Below, one piece after another: positions 18,125-27,275 of a stretch of 64,000 nt of DNA (the first letter of the stretch is position 1; each line of letters starts with the position of its first letter). Source of the DNA: CAVOAK01 sp965217615. Its GTDB lineage: Bacteria; Pseudomonadota; Alphaproteobacteria; UBA8366; CAVOAK01. The position numbers and the translations under genes are program-made. The stretch covers positions 248,001 through 312,000 of the forward strand of contig CBDCIT010000030.1 of assembly GCA_965217615.1 (NCBI GenBank). Reading direction: 5' to 3'. A model generated the notes under the pieces. That model made no database searches and was not told the DNA's origin. It saw nothing but the letters and a program-made list of their open reading frames with translations.

Positions 18125-18631
18125 ATGACCGGCGCAAACACCCAATTCCAATCGACAATGGAATCGACTCGCGACGTCGTCGCCAGCCAAACTGAAGATA
18201 TCCCGGTACCGAGCCATATGCCGGTTGGCGACGGTCAAACGGAGGATCGTGCGCACACGATAACCCGCGACGGCGTTCACTATGCCGGCGCGCATCTGAT
18301 CGTTGATATGTGGGGAGGCCAGCGGCTCGACAACCTCGAACATATTGAGACGACGCTCCGGAAATGTGCTGCAGCCTGTGGAGCGACGCTGCTGCATGTT
18401 CAACTGCACCATTTCAGCGAGAATAACGGCGTGACCGGCGTGGCTGTGCTGGCCGAATCCCACATTACGCTGCACACGTGGCCGGAGTTGGACTATGCGG
18501 CGTTCGATATCTTCATGTGCGGGACCTGCGAACCGCGGCACGCCGTCGAAGTCCTACGCGAGGCGTTAGCGCCGGCGCGAACCGAAGTCAGCGAACATCT
18601 GCGCGGCCGGGTTGACGCCGGGGGATCCTGA
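18125..18631 (+). CDS. speD: S-adenosylmethionine decarboxylase proenzyme (prokaryotic class)
   Basis: A 168-residue proenzyme. The self-processing site is Ser112 in AESHITLHTWPE: cleavage before this Ser yields the pyruvoyl cofactor. The His and the Cys-rich FMCGTCEPRHA that follow are also conserved. The start at 18125 is chosen because CGGAGAGA lies 9 bases upstream; the frame is open earlier. The N-terminus is about 40 residues longer than in typical bacterial SpeD and looks unstructured. It supplies decarboxylated AdoMet to SpeE. Confidence 0.93.
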   Translation: MTGANTQFQSTMESTRDVVASQTEDIPVPSHMPVGDGQTEDRAHTITRDGVHYAGAHLIVDMWGGQRLDNLEHIETTLRKCAAACGATLLHVQLHHFSENNGVTGVAVLAESHITLHTWPELDYAAFDIFMCGTCEPRHAVEVLREALAPARTEVSEHLRGRVDAGGS

Positions 18632-18669
18632 ACAAGGCGAGTCGCCAATCGAAAATCGCTCATGGGTGC

Positions 18670-19379
18670 GTGATGATATCTAACCCGTTCGCTCGCGATC
18701 ATTTCGAAGAACGGCTCGATCGCACACGCGCGGCGATGGTGTGTGAAAATCTCGACCTGCTGATCTTGAGCGCGCCAGAGAGTGTCTACTATCTCTCCGG
18801 CTATCAGACACGTGGGATTAGCGGGCACACCTATCTGGGCGTCCCAGCCGCCGGTCCGCCGGTCTTCTCCACCCGCGGCACCGATCTTGGCAGAACGTCC
18901 CCGTCGAGACTGGTCAGGCGACCAATATCGAAACGGCGGGCGTCGTTCAGCGCTCCCACACGCCGTTGCGCCGCGCGATCATCTATGGGCCGACAGACGA
19001 GCAGCGCCGCATCGCCGAAACGGTTCGACTCGCGAACCATGCCGCAATTGATGCAATGGCTCCGGGAGCGCATGCCGGCACCGCGTTTGACGCAGCCCGC
19101 AAGGTTGCTGACGAGAGCGCCTTTGGCGACATTCTCTCGGGCCGATCTGGCTACACGACCGGTATCGGCATATCGCCCAGTTGGGTGCAACGCATGAGCC
19201 TCAACATCGTTCCGGGCAACGAGACGGTGCTCAAACCCGGCATGGTGTTCCACGTCTGCACCGTGCTCCAAAGGCCCAACGTGTTCGGCGTCGGCGAGAG
19301 TTCGACCGTCGTCATCACCGAAGACGGCGTGGAGAACCTGACCAGTGAAATGGAGGTCGGCCCGTTTCTGATCGACTAG
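18670..19379 (+). pseudogene. M24-family metallopeptidase (creatinase/ectoine-hydrolase-like), degraded
   Basis: The 5' part encodes the creatinase N-terminal domain (FEERLDRTRAAM, LLILSAPESVYYLSGYQT). Near 18888 the frame shifts; the remainder (NVPVETGQATN, GPTDEQRRIAETVRLAN, SGYTTGIGISPSW, LKPGMVFH, STVVITEDGVE) is the C-terminal half of the pita-bread fold. The middle with the paired metal-binding Asp residues is absent, so the product would be about 236 instead of ~390 residues. Both a frameshift and a large deletion are present, so this gene is dead. The closest family is probably DoeA-type hydrolases. Confidence 0.85.
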
Positions 19380-19461
19380 GGGTCGCCACTCGATGGCGTC
19401 CGTCGTTTTTGCGAAGTGGAAAGCATGGGACGTTGTTGCTGCCACATGGTATGAGGCGCGC

Positions 19462-19800
19462 ATGAGTTTCGAGCGAATACCGACCGATCTCTGGGTGCGC
19501 GCGCACGTGAAACGCTACTCACTGCGCGGCATTCCAGTTGCCATCACAAGGCGCGGTGACAAGCATCGTGGCTCTGTAATTATCAAGATCAACCGGCTCG
19601 AAAGCGGTTGTTCCGTGCTGACGCAAACCAGCGACTTTGACGGCAATGCAGCGTGGTTCGCTGCTTTGGACGGCCAGTTGGTCGCGGAGCAGGAGGCCGA
19701 CGCCTATATCGAGCGCCAAGTCGAACGCGACGGCGACCTATGGGTGATGGAAGTCGAGGACCGGGAAGGACGTTGCCTGTTCGACGGAAAGATCATCTAG
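19462..19800 (+). CDS. DUF1491 family protein
   Basis: A 112-residue protein with the DUF1491 pattern: LWVRAHVKRYSLRGIPV at the start, a central RGDKHRGSVIIKINRL and a C-terminal RDGDLWVMEVEDREGRCLFDG. The family is largely restricted to Alphaproteobacteria and has no known function. The start at 19462 has GAGG six bases upstream and matches the family length; the frame is open further upstream. Confidence 0.8.
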   Translation: MSFERIPTDLWVRAHVKRYSLRGIPVAITRRGDKHRGSVIIKINRLESGCSVLTQTSDFDGNAAWFAALDGQLVAEQEADAYIERQVERDGDLWVMEVEDREGRCLFDGKII

Positions 19801-19925
19801 TTTGAACACGTACAATGCGGTCGGGCTGAAGTTCGAAAAGATGGGCAATGTGGGCATGCGGCGATCGTCTCACCAAGTCGAAATCCTGGAGAATGGTGAG
19901 GTTCGCTGCCGTCGGAGCAGGCGGG

Positions 19926-20432
19926 ATGGCAACTCCGTCTAGTCAACCACTCGATGACCTGTTTGCACGCCTAAAGTCGGCTAAAAACGCCGAGGACGCG
20001 CAACAGGTCGAACATTCGATTTGGGAACTCTGGTGCCACTTTGGCGATGGCAACGGACAGATTAATCATCTTATGGAACGCGCTGCATCAACGATCGGGC
20101 AACAGCACTTCGAGCAAGCGGAAATGCTTTGCAACACGATAATCGAGCTGGCACCGGAATTTGCCGAGGGCTGGAATCGGCGTGCTACAGTGCGTTATCT
20201 AACCGGTGACTTTGACGCTTCCATCGTCGATATCGATATGACCTTAAAGCTGGAGCCGCGACATTTTGGCGCGCTTTCGGGGCTTGGCCTTTGCTTCCTT
20301 GCACTAGATAAGTTTGAAAAGGCGGCAGACGCCCTTCGCCGAACGCTGGCGGTTCACCCGTTTGCGTCGGGCGCGAAACACAACCTGGCGGAAATCGAAG
20401 ACGCAATCAGACAGCGCAAGAAAACATCTTGA
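19926..20432 (+). CDS. Tetratricopeptide-repeat protein
   Basis: A 168-residue cytosolic protein with no signal peptide at the chosen start. An N-terminal helical segment (DDLFARLKSAKNAEDAQQVE) is followed by about three TPR units (residues ~60-160, e.g. FAEGWNRRATVRYLTGDFDAS and FGALSGLGLCFLALDKFEKA). The start at 19926 has GGAG nine bases upstream. It resembles small alphaproteobacterial TPR proteins of unknown partner. It precedes mmsA by 36 bases. Confidence 0.75.
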   Translation: MATPSSQPLDDLFARLKSAKNAEDAQQVEHSIWELWCHFGDGNGQINHLMERAASTIGQQHFEQAEMLCNTIIELAPEFAEGWNRRATVRYLTGDFDASIVDIDMTLKLEPRHFGALSGLGLCFLALDKFEKAADALRRTLAVHPFASGAKHNLAEIEDAIRQRKKTS

Positions 20433-20468
20433 GCCGTTTCTTAGTCGGTTCTCAACGGGAGTGAAACG

Positions 20469-21968
20469 ATGAGCGGCAGATTGCATCACTTTATAGGTGG
20501 CGCAAAGGTCGATGGTGGAAACGGCCGCGCCGGTGTGGTCTTCAACCCGGCGACGGGCGAAATACACGCCGAAGCGCCCTATGCCGACGCTGCCGAGGTG
20601 GACCGGGCGGTCGGAGCAGCGTGCGCGGCTCGTGCAGGCTGGGCCAGCGCCTCGGCATCGGCGCGCTCGCAAATCATGTTCAGGTTTCGTGAGTTGGTCA
20701 TCGAAAATCTGGACACCCTGGCGGAGATCGTCTCGCGCGAGCACGGCAAGACGATCCCGGACTCCAAGGGGTCGATCCAGCGCGGAATCGATGTGATCGA
20801 GTTCGCGTGTGGCATTCCCCATCTCATGAAGGGCGAGTATTCCAGCAACATCGGCGACGGCATCGATACGTTCTCGATGCGGGAGCCGGTGGGTGTGGTC
20901 GCCGGCATCACGCTCTTCAACTTTCCTGTGATGATTCCCCTGTGGATGGGGGTGATGGCCGTTGCCTGCGGCAACTGCTTCATCAACAAGCCCTCGGAAC
21001 GGGACCCGTCCGCACCGCTTTTCCTCGCAGAGTTGTGGAAGAAGGCCGGCCTCCCGGATGGTGTATGGAACGTTGTGATCGGCGACAAAGTGGCGGTTGA
21101 TGCGCTGCTCGTACATTCCGGCGTGGACGCAATCAGTTTCGTTGGTTCCACGCCGGTCGGTGAATATATCTACCGAGAGGGGTGTGCGGCCGGCAAGCGG
21201 GTACAGGCATTTTGCGGCGCCAAGAACCACATGGTGATTTTGCCCGATGCCGATATGGACCAGGCGGCCGACGCATTGATGGGCGCGGCCTTTGGCTCGA
21301 GCGGGCAGCGCTGCATGGCGATTTCGGTGGCGGTTCCGGTCGAGGAAGCGGCGGCGGAAGCGATCGTCAGCCGCCTCGCCCCACGCGTCCAGGCGCTGAA
21401 GCTTGGCCCCTATACGGACCCTGATGCGGAGTTGGGGCCGCTTATCACGCAGGACGCCAAGGCGCGTGTCGAATGCTTAATCGACGAGGGAGTAGCCGAT
21501 GGTTCCGACCTCCTAGCCGATGGCCGGGGCAGCAAGCTGCAGGGCTACGAAGGTGGCTTTTTCGTCGGCGGGACACTGTTCGATCGGGTTCGAGCCGATA
21601 TGTCGATCTATACGGAGGAAATTTTCGGTCCGGTTCTGTGTGTGGTGCGGGCTGAGAGCTATGGCGATTCTGTTGATCTGGTGAACGCTAACGAGTACGG
21701 CAACGGCGTTGCCGTGTTCACGCGAGACGGCGATGCGGCGCGGTCGTTTTGCAGCGACGTGAATATCGGCATGATTGGCGTCAACGTGTCGATTCCGGTG
21801 CCGATGGCGTTTCACCATTTTGGTGGATCGAAACGCTCGAAGTTCGGCGATTCGCAGATGCACGGACCGCAGGCCGTACAGTTTTTCACCAAGCTAAAGA
21901 CGATGTCGACGAGGTGGCCTAGGAGTACGCGGGAGCGTGCGCAATTTGCTATGCCGACAAACCGATAG
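20469..21968 (+). CDS. mmsA: CoA-acylating methylmalonate-semialdehyde dehydrogenase
   Basis: A 499-residue aldehyde dehydrogenase of the MmsA subgroup. The NAD site ITLFNFPVMIPLWM, the subgroup marker FCGAKNHMVILPDAD and the catalytic Cys in SSGQRCMA are present. The general-base Glu of other ALDHs is replaced (CGAKNH), as expected for the CoA-dependent enzymes. It converts methylmalonate semialdehyde (from valine) or malonate semialdehyde to propionyl- or acetyl-CoA. GAGTGAAACG precedes the ATG. The last ~25 residues are basic and unusual, after the normal family end. Confidence 0.93.
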   Translation: MSGRLHHFIGGAKVDGGNGRAGVVFNPATGEIHAEAPYADAAEVDRAVGAACAARAGWASASASARSQIMFRFRELVIENLDTLAEIVSREHGKTIPDSKGSIQRGIDVIEFACGIPHLMKGEYSSNIGDGIDTFSMREPVGVVAGITLFNFPVMIPLWMGVMAVACGNCFINKPSERDPSAPLFLAELWKKAGLPDGVWNVVIGDKVAVDALLVHSGVDAISFVGSTPVGEYIYREGCAAGKRVQAFCGAKNHMVILPDADMDQAADALMGAAFGSSGQRCMAISVAVPVEEAAAEAIVSRLAPRVQALKLGPYTDPDAELGPLITQDAKARVECLIDEGVADGSDLLADGRGSKLQGYEGGFFVGGTLFDRVRADMSIYTEEIFGPVLCVVRAESYGDSVDLVNANEYGNGVAVFTRDGDAARSFCSDVNIGMIGVNVSIPVPMAFHHFGGSKRSKFGDSQMHGPQAVQFFTKLKTMSTRWPRSTRERAQFAMPTNR

Positions 21969-22003
21969 GCCGGAGCGCTACCCGCGGCCCATGCATCAAT
22001 AAG

Positions 22004-22747
22004 TTAGAGCCGAATGCGTTCCGGAATGTCGGAGAAAACGGCGTCGACGCCCCAGGAAAAAACTTCGCGCGCACGCGCCGGTTCGTTTACGGTGAAACAT
22101 AATAGGGCGACGCCGGCGGCGCAGACTTCCCGTGCTGCCCGTCGTGTCAGCGTCTTGTGATTGACGTTGATGTGGCGGCTGCCGAGCGCGTCGAGCCGCG
22201 TCTGCCAGTCGCTGGGCAATGTATCGACGATGAGCATTCGTGGTATCTGCGGCGCGGCGCTGCGCGCTGAAGTCAGCGGGGGGACGGCAAAACTTGAGAT
22301 GATCGGTGGCGGAGAGTCCGCTGGCCAATCGCGGGCAAGTAGAGCGGCCACGTCCGCACCAATCCGTGGATCGTCGTCTGGCGACATCTTGATCTCGACA
22401 TTGGCAGCGATGCCCAATTGGACCATCAGGTCGACGGCCTCGCCGAGCGTCGGAACCGATTCGTTCGCGAACTCCGGCGAAAACCAGCTTCCCGCATCGA
22501 GTGAACGAAGTTCCGTGAGGCTCGTCTTGTTGAGCGGCCCGTGTCCGTCCGTCGTGCGCTCAAGGGTCTCATCGTGCAACAGCACCAGTGCGCCGTCCGA
22601 CGACATGCGCACATCGAACTCGACCCACTGAACACCCAATCGCGCGGCACATCGGATTGCCGCAAGCGTATTTTCAGGCGCCTGAAGGCCGGCGCCGCGA
22701 TGTCCCAGTACGCGGGTCACACCCAGCGGCTCCGGTATCCGGACCAT
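22004..22747 (-). CDS. Glycerophosphodiester phosphodiesterase
   Basis: A 247-residue TIM-barrel phosphodiesterase. The catalytic HRGAGLQAPENTLAA block, VEFDVRMSSDGALVLLHDETLERTTDG and NVEIKM are intact, and the C-terminal VNEPARAREVFSWGVDAVFSDIPERI is typical of GlpQ/UgpQ proteins. There is no signal peptide, so it is probably cytosolic (UgpQ-like), hydrolysing glycerophosphodiesters to glycerol-3-phosphate. The start 5 bases after the antiporter stop suggests a common transcript. The upstream glpK on the same strand fits glycerol-phosphate metabolism. Confidence 0.9.
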   Translation of the reverse strand: MVRIPEPLGVTRVLGHRGAGLQAPENTLAAIRCAARLGVQWVEFDVRMSSDGALVLLHDETLERTTDGHGPLNKTSLTELRSLDAGSWFSPEFANESVPTLGEAVDLMVQLGIAANVEIKMSPDDDPRIGADVAALLARDWPADSPPPIISSFAVPPLTSARSAAPQIPRMLIVDTLPSDWQTRLDALGSRHINVNHKTLTRRAAREVCAAGVALLCFTVNEPARAREVFSWGVDAVFSDIPERIRL

Positions 22748-22752
22748 GCCGT

Positions 22753-23715
22753 TCAACTCGGCAGACGCATGGCCATGCTGGCGACGTAAGCGGTATAGAG
22801 CATGAGGAGAACTGCACCTTCCCGACGTGTTACACGCCAGCCGCTGACAAGAATCGGCAGGATCACGAGTGACGCGGCAAGCATCACCCAAATATCGATC
22901 GACGCGATGTCATCGGCCACCGGCAGTGGCTTAACGAGCGCCGCAACGCCGAGGATTCCTAAAACGTTGAAGACGTTGCTGCCTAAGATATTGGCAATTG
23001 CGACATCGGTGTGTCGGCGCAACGCCGCGACGACAGTTGCAGCAACTTCCGGCAGCGATGTGCCGATTGCGACGAGTGTCAGACCGATCACCGATTCCGG
23101 TACACCAAAGGAACGCGCGATGCCGGTTGCACCTTCGACGAGAAGCGCGGCACCGCCGACCAGGGCGGCCAGGCCGAGGACGAGGTAAATGCCGATCCGG
23201 AAACCGCCTATCGGCAGATCGCCGGGCTCGTCCGCTTCGCGGCTATGGAGTTCCCCTGCCGCACTTTGGTGACGCCGGTCCTGGACGTAGGACCAAGCAA
23301 GGAAGCTGGCGAGCGCGACGACCATCACGCCGCCTTCAACTGTACCGACACGTCCGTTTAGCGCCAGCAAAACGAGGATAACGCCTACGGCCAGCATCAT
23401 CGTCCCGTCGCGACGTACCGCCCGCGCCTCGCAGACGAGCGGATGGACTACCGCACCAATTCCCATGACCAGCAGAATGTTTGCAATGTTGCTGCCGACG
23501 ATATTTCCGACGCCGATGTCGGGCTGTCCACCGAGCGACGCACGCAAGGTGACGACAAGCTCGGGCGCGGAAGTACCGAAACCGACGACCGTCAGGCCGA
23601 TCATGGCGGTGGAAACACTAAGCATACGGGCCAGCGACACCGCGCCGCGCAGGGTCGCTTCGCCGCCGGCAAACAAGATGATGAGGCCGATTACGATGGA
23701 CGCGCCGTCAATCAT
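22753..23715 (-). CDS. Calcium/sodium antiporter, CaCA family
   Basis: A 320-residue inner-membrane protein with about ten hydrophobic segments in two inverted halves. Each half has the alpha-repeat signature: VVGFGTSAPELVVTL with GNIVGSNIANILLVMG, and LVAIGTSLPEVAATV with NILGSNVFNVLGILG. The acidic residues in TSAPE and TSLPE bind the transported ion. A short acidic loop (HSREADEPGD) separates the halves. It is the YrbG-like branch of K-independent Na/Ca exchangers. The ATG at 23715 is preferred over a TTG four codons earlier. Confidence 0.9.
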   Translation of the reverse strand: MIDGASIVIGLIILFAGGEATLRGAVSLARMLSVSTAMIGLTVVGFGTSAPELVVTLRASLGGQPDIGVGNIVGSNIANILLVMGIGAVVHPLVCEARAVRRDGTMMLAVGVILVLLALNGRVGTVEGGVMVVALASFLAWSYVQDRRHQSAAGELHSREADEPGDLPIGGFRIGIYLVLGLAALVGGAALLVEGATGIARSFGVPESVIGLTLVAIGTSLPEVAATVVAALRRHTDVAIANILGSNVFNVLGILGVAALVKPLPVADDIASIDIWVMLAASLVILPILVSGWRVTRREGAVLLMLYTAYVASMAMRLPS

Positions 23716-23948
23716 GAGGCACGCCAACTAGGTCGGTCGATGTCCACTCAAATCCTAGGGGCGACGTTTTTCGCGCGTTACGGAGTGCTGAAGCCAAGGG
23801 TTCGCTGTTGGTTTTGCTTACGGTTGGGCACCGCAGAATAAGAGGAGAATGCACTGGATACAAACCGTGGTGAATGCGCGTCGTTCGAGCCGCTTGAGTG
23901 CGGCTATGACAGCAATATAGTTCGGCCGCGGCGCAAGCAACCCAGGTC

Positions 23949-25445
23949 TTATTGTTGCGCGGGTCGGCTTCGGGTGCGGGCGACTGCGTCGAGCCAGCCG
24001 TCGTATCGCGCGTCGCGTTCACTCTCAGGCATGTTCGGCTTGAAACGCTGCTTGCAGCGCCAGCGTGCAGATAGTTCTTCCGGCCCCGGATAGACGCCGA
24101 CCTGCATCCCAGCCAGCGACGCCGCGCCAAGCGCTGTGGTCTCGACAACCTCAGGGCGTTCAACAACGAGCCCCAAGAAATCGGAAAGAAACTGCATCGC
24201 CCAGTCGTTGGCGGAAAATCCGCCGTCGACGCGAAGCACGCTTAGCTGATCGGCGCCGTCGCTGGCCATCGCCACGAACAGGTCGCGTGTCTGAAAGCAC
24301 ACGGCCTCCAAAGTAGCACGCACAATCTCAGGCGGCCCCGTATCGCGTGTCAGCCCGATGAGTGCACCGCGTGCGTCAGCGTCCCAATGCGGAGCACCGA
24401 GACCTGTGAAGGCCGGTACGAGATAGACGCGGCTCTCCGCATTTGCCGCCGCGGCCAGATCTTCCGTGACGTGCGCGGCGTCTATTATGCCCAGTCCGTC
24501 GCGAAGCCACTGAACCGCAGCACCGGCGATGAAGATGCTGCCTTCCACTGCATATGTCGGCTGTCCCTGTAACCGGTAGGCGACTGTCGTCAGAAGCTTG
24601 CTGTGCGACATGACCGGCGTCGCGCCAGTGTTTACGAGCGCGAAGCATCCAGTTCCAAAGGTGCATTTCACCATGCCGTCTGAGAAGCAGCATTGACCGA
24701 ACATCGCCGCCTGCTGGTCGCCGGCCAACCCGCGTACGGCGATCGGCGAGCTGAACAGCGCCGGCTCGGATGAACCAAATTCGTCCGCGCAATCATGCAC
24801 CTCCGGCAGGAGGGCGCGTGGAATGCGCAACATTGACAGAAGCTCTTCATCCCAGTCCTGAAGGGCGAGATTGAAGAGCATGGTGCGGGATGCATTGGTC
24901 GCGTCGGTCGCATGCACATGTCCACCCGTCAGCTGCCATAGCAGGAAGCTGTCAATCGTTCCGAACGCAAGTTCTCCGGCTTCGGCGCGCGCGCCCTCGG
25001 TATGATCCAGAAGCCAGGCAATCTTCGTTGCCGAAAAATAGGGGTCGACTAGAAGTCCGGTCCGGCACTGTACTTCAGCCTCGCTGCCTTCCTGCCTCAA
25101 TTGTACGCAAGTCTCTGCTGTTCGGCGGTCCTGCCAGACGATTGCGTTGGCTATGGGTTTGCCACTTTTTCGGTCCCATATGATTGTCGTTTCGCGCTGG
25201 TTGGTGATGCCAATGGCGGCCACACGTACGGCTTCTATTGAGGCATGGTCGAGCGCTTCGCGGACGACCGAAACCGTATCCGCCCAAATCTCCTCTGGAT
25301 CGTGTTCGACCCAACCGGGGTGTGGAAAATGTTGCGTCAGCTCGCGGCTGACGGCTGCGCTAGGTAGGCCGTCTGAATCGAAGAGAATGGCCCGCGTGCT
25401 TGTCGTGCCTTGATCAATCGTAAGCACGTAGTCCTGTTGTGGCAT
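23949..25445 (-). CDS. glpK: Glycerol kinase
   Basis: A 498-residue FGGY-family kinase. The N-terminal TIDQGTTSTRAILFD (phosphate 1), HPGWVEHDPEEIW, NQRETTIIWDRKSGKP and the substrate Asp in FTGLGAPHWDADARG are all present, as is the C-terminal adenosine segment LRVDGGFSANDWAMQFLSDFLG. All match GlpK closely. It phosphorylates glycerol to sn-glycerol-3-phosphate. It diverges from the iron alcohol dehydrogenase gene across a 116-base intergenic stretch. Genes for a Ca/Na antiporter and a phosphodiesterase lie downstream on the same strand. Confidence 0.95.
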   Translation of the reverse strand: MPQQDYVLTIDQGTTSTRAILFDSDGLPSAAVSRELTQHFPHPGWVEHDPEEIWADTVSVVREALDHASIEAVRVAAIGITNQRETTIIWDRKSGKPIANAIVWQDRRTAETCVQLRQEGSEAEVQCRTGLLVDPYFSATKIAWLLDHTEGARAEAGELAFGTIDSFLLWQLTGGHVHATDATNASRTMLFNLALQDWDEELLSMLRIPRALLPEVHDCADEFGSSEPALFSSPIAVRGLAGDQQAAMFGQCCFSDGMVKCTFGTGCFALVNTGATPVMSHSKLLTTVAYRLQGQPTYAVEGSIFIAGAAVQWLRDGLGIIDAAHVTEDLAAAANAESRVYLVPAFTGLGAPHWDADARGALIGLTRDTGPPEIVRATLEAVCFQTRDLFVAMASDGADQLSVLRVDGGFSANDWAMQFLSDFLGLVVERPEVVETTALGAASLAGMQVGVYPGPEELSARWRCKQRFKPNMPESERDARYDGWLDAVARTRSRPAQQ

Positions 25446-25561
25446 AGCCGTTCATCTTTGCATTGTGAAGAGACGGCCGTAAAGGCGCTGGCGATCACCG
25501 CGCAATCCGATGATCGGCGAATCCGCTTGAGTGAACGCGCGCAGCGGCGCAGAAATGCCAG

Positions 25562-26746
25562 ATGGCAGCATCAGCGGAAATCCAGTCGGAATTGTCGGGT
25601 GTCTGGAGCTGGCCGACCACTGTCCGCTTTGGCGCCGGACGAATCGATGAACTGGCTGCCGCCTGCCGGGAAATCGGCATGGAACGCCCTCTCCTGGTGA
25701 CTGATTCCGGACTGGCGCAATCTACCATGGTCGCTGACGCGGTCGCGGCCAACGCGGCCGACAAATTGTCCACAGCCGTGTTCGCCGCGATCAAGGCCAA
25801 CCCAACCGGCGCCAATGTGGAGGCCGGCGTTGCGAATTTCCATGCCGGCGGGCATGACGGAATTGTCGCTCTCGGTGGCGGTAGCGCACTCGACGCGGGC
25901 AAGGCCATCGCCTTCATGGCCGGCCAGCGCCGGCCGATTTGGGACTTTATAGACGAGGGCGACAACTGGCGGCGTGCGGTCGCTGCAGGCATTGCCCCAC
26001 TGGTGGCCGTGCCGACAACAGCCGGCACGGGGTCCGAAGTCGGCCGCGCGGCCGTCATTGTCGATGAGGATGCCCGCCGAAAACGCATTATTTTCCATCC
26101 CGACATGATGCCGCGCATCGTTATTTCCGATCCGGCGCTCACAGTCGGACTGCCGCCGGCAATAACCGCCGCTACAGGCATGGATGCGCTGACCCACTGT
26201 TTCGAGGCGTTTTGCGCCCGCGGCTTCCATCCGATGGCGGACGGCGTCGCGCTTGAGGGCATGAAGATCATCCAGGAGTGGCTGCCGAGAGCGTTTGCCG
26301 ACGGTGCTGACCTCGCGGCTCGTGCTCACATGTTGGCGGCGGCCTCTATGGGCGCGACCGCCTTCCAAAAGGGGCTCGGTGCGGTCCATGCGCTCAGCCA
26401 TCCGGTGGGCGCGCTCCACGATACCCATCACGGGCTGACCAATGCAGTGATCCTGCCCTATGTGCTCGCGTTCAACCGATCTGCAGTCGGCGAAAAACTT
26501 CAACATCTGTCAAATGTGCTCGGTCTCGGCGAACCGGCCTTCAACCGTGTAATGGGTTGGATACTCGATCTGCGGTCGCGACTCGGCATTCTCGACACGC
26601 TCGTCGAAATTGGCGTCGACGACAGGTACGCGGAGGAGATCGCCCGCGCTGCGGCTGAAGATCCAAGCGCCGACGGAAATCCCCTGCCGGTTGGATCGCG
26701 TGAATTGGAATCGGTGTTCCGGAACGCGCTCGAGGGCCGGCTCTAG
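25562..26746 (+). CDS. Iron-containing alcohol dehydrogenase
   Basis: A 394-residue group III alcohol dehydrogenase. The NAD-binding GGGSALDAGKAIAFM, the VPTTAGTGSEV loop and the metal-binding set (Asp before RIVISDPALT is close; His residues in DALTHCFEAF and HALSHPVGALHDTHHG) are all present. These enzymes interconvert alcohols and aldehydes, including lactaldehyde and 1,3-propanediol. It heads a plus-strand series with SRPBCC, mtnA and an aldolase-dehydrogenase gene, so it could reduce the aldehyde released by that aldolase. That link is inferred from position only. Confidence 0.88.
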   Translation: MAASAEIQSELSGVWSWPTTVRFGAGRIDELAAACREIGMERPLLVTDSGLAQSTMVADAVAANAADKLSTAVFAAIKANPTGANVEAGVANFHAGGHDGIVALGGGSALDAGKAIAFMAGQRRPIWDFIDEGDNWRRAVAAGIAPLVAVPTTAGTGSEVGRAAVIVDEDARRKRIIFHPDMMPRIVISDPALTVGLPPAITAATGMDALTHCFEAFCARGFHPMADGVALEGMKIIQEWLPRAFADGADLAARAHMLAAASMGATAFQKGLGAVHALSHPVGALHDTHHGLTNAVILPYVLAFNRSAVGEKLQHLSNVLGLGEPAFNRVMGWILDLRSRLGILDTLVEIGVDDRYAEEIARAAAEDPSADGNPLPVGSRELESVFRNALEGRL

Positions 26747-26834
26747 GGCGTTGCACCTGCTTGCGGCGGTTGGTCCTTTGCGGGCAAGATCGGGCTCGAC
26801 CCAAACTTGACCAATTTTGTTAGTCGAGAGCCGA

Positions 26835-27275
26835 ATGGCCCACTTCAAGACCAAGGTGGAGATCAGTCAACCAGTGGAGCGCGTCTATGATGCCTTCATG
26901 GATAGCGCGCAGTCGCCGCAGTGGCGCAATGGACTACAGAGCGTGGAAATTGTAAGCGGTGAGTTGGGCAAACCTGGTAGCAAACAGAGACTCACGTTCG
27001 CCCGCAACGGCCGGGAAACGACGCTCGATGAGACCATCATCGACGTGGTTAAGAACGAGGCGTGTTATTTCCGATCGGACCATGGCGTGATGTATAGCCT
27101 GACGAATATAGTATTTAGGGAACGCGAAGGTAAAACCCGGGTGAGTAGCGCGGTATATGCTTACGGTAATGGGCGGCTCTGGGGGCTCCTGGTGCCCTTT
27201 ATGAAGGGTCGTCTTCGCCGCCGCCAGCAGGCCGACCTTACTCGATTCAAGACACTACTCGAGATTTCGCGATGA
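26835..27275 (+). CDS. SRPBCC-superfamily protein
   Basis: A 146-residue protein beginning KTKVEISQPVERVYDAFMD and ending in the amphipathic helix MKGRLRRRQQADLTRFKTLLE. Both are characteristic of START-like ligand-binding (polyketide cyclase/dehydrase) folds. It probably binds a small hydrophobic ligand. The start at 26835 has GAGAG upstream. Its last four bases overlap the mtnA start (ATGA), so the two are translationally coupled. Confidence 0.8.
   Translation: MAHFKTKVEISQPVERVYDAFMDSAQSPQWRNGLQSVEIVSGELGKPGSKQRLTFARNGRETTLDETIIDVVKNEACYFRSDHGVMYSLTNIVFREREGKTRVSSAVYAYGNGRLWGLLVPFMKGRLRRRQQADLTRFKTLLEISR

Noticed and set aside
22426..22872. Several plus-strand open frames within gdpD and the antiporter region
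   Set aside because: They overlap well-supported minus-strand genes and show no domains or ribosome sites.
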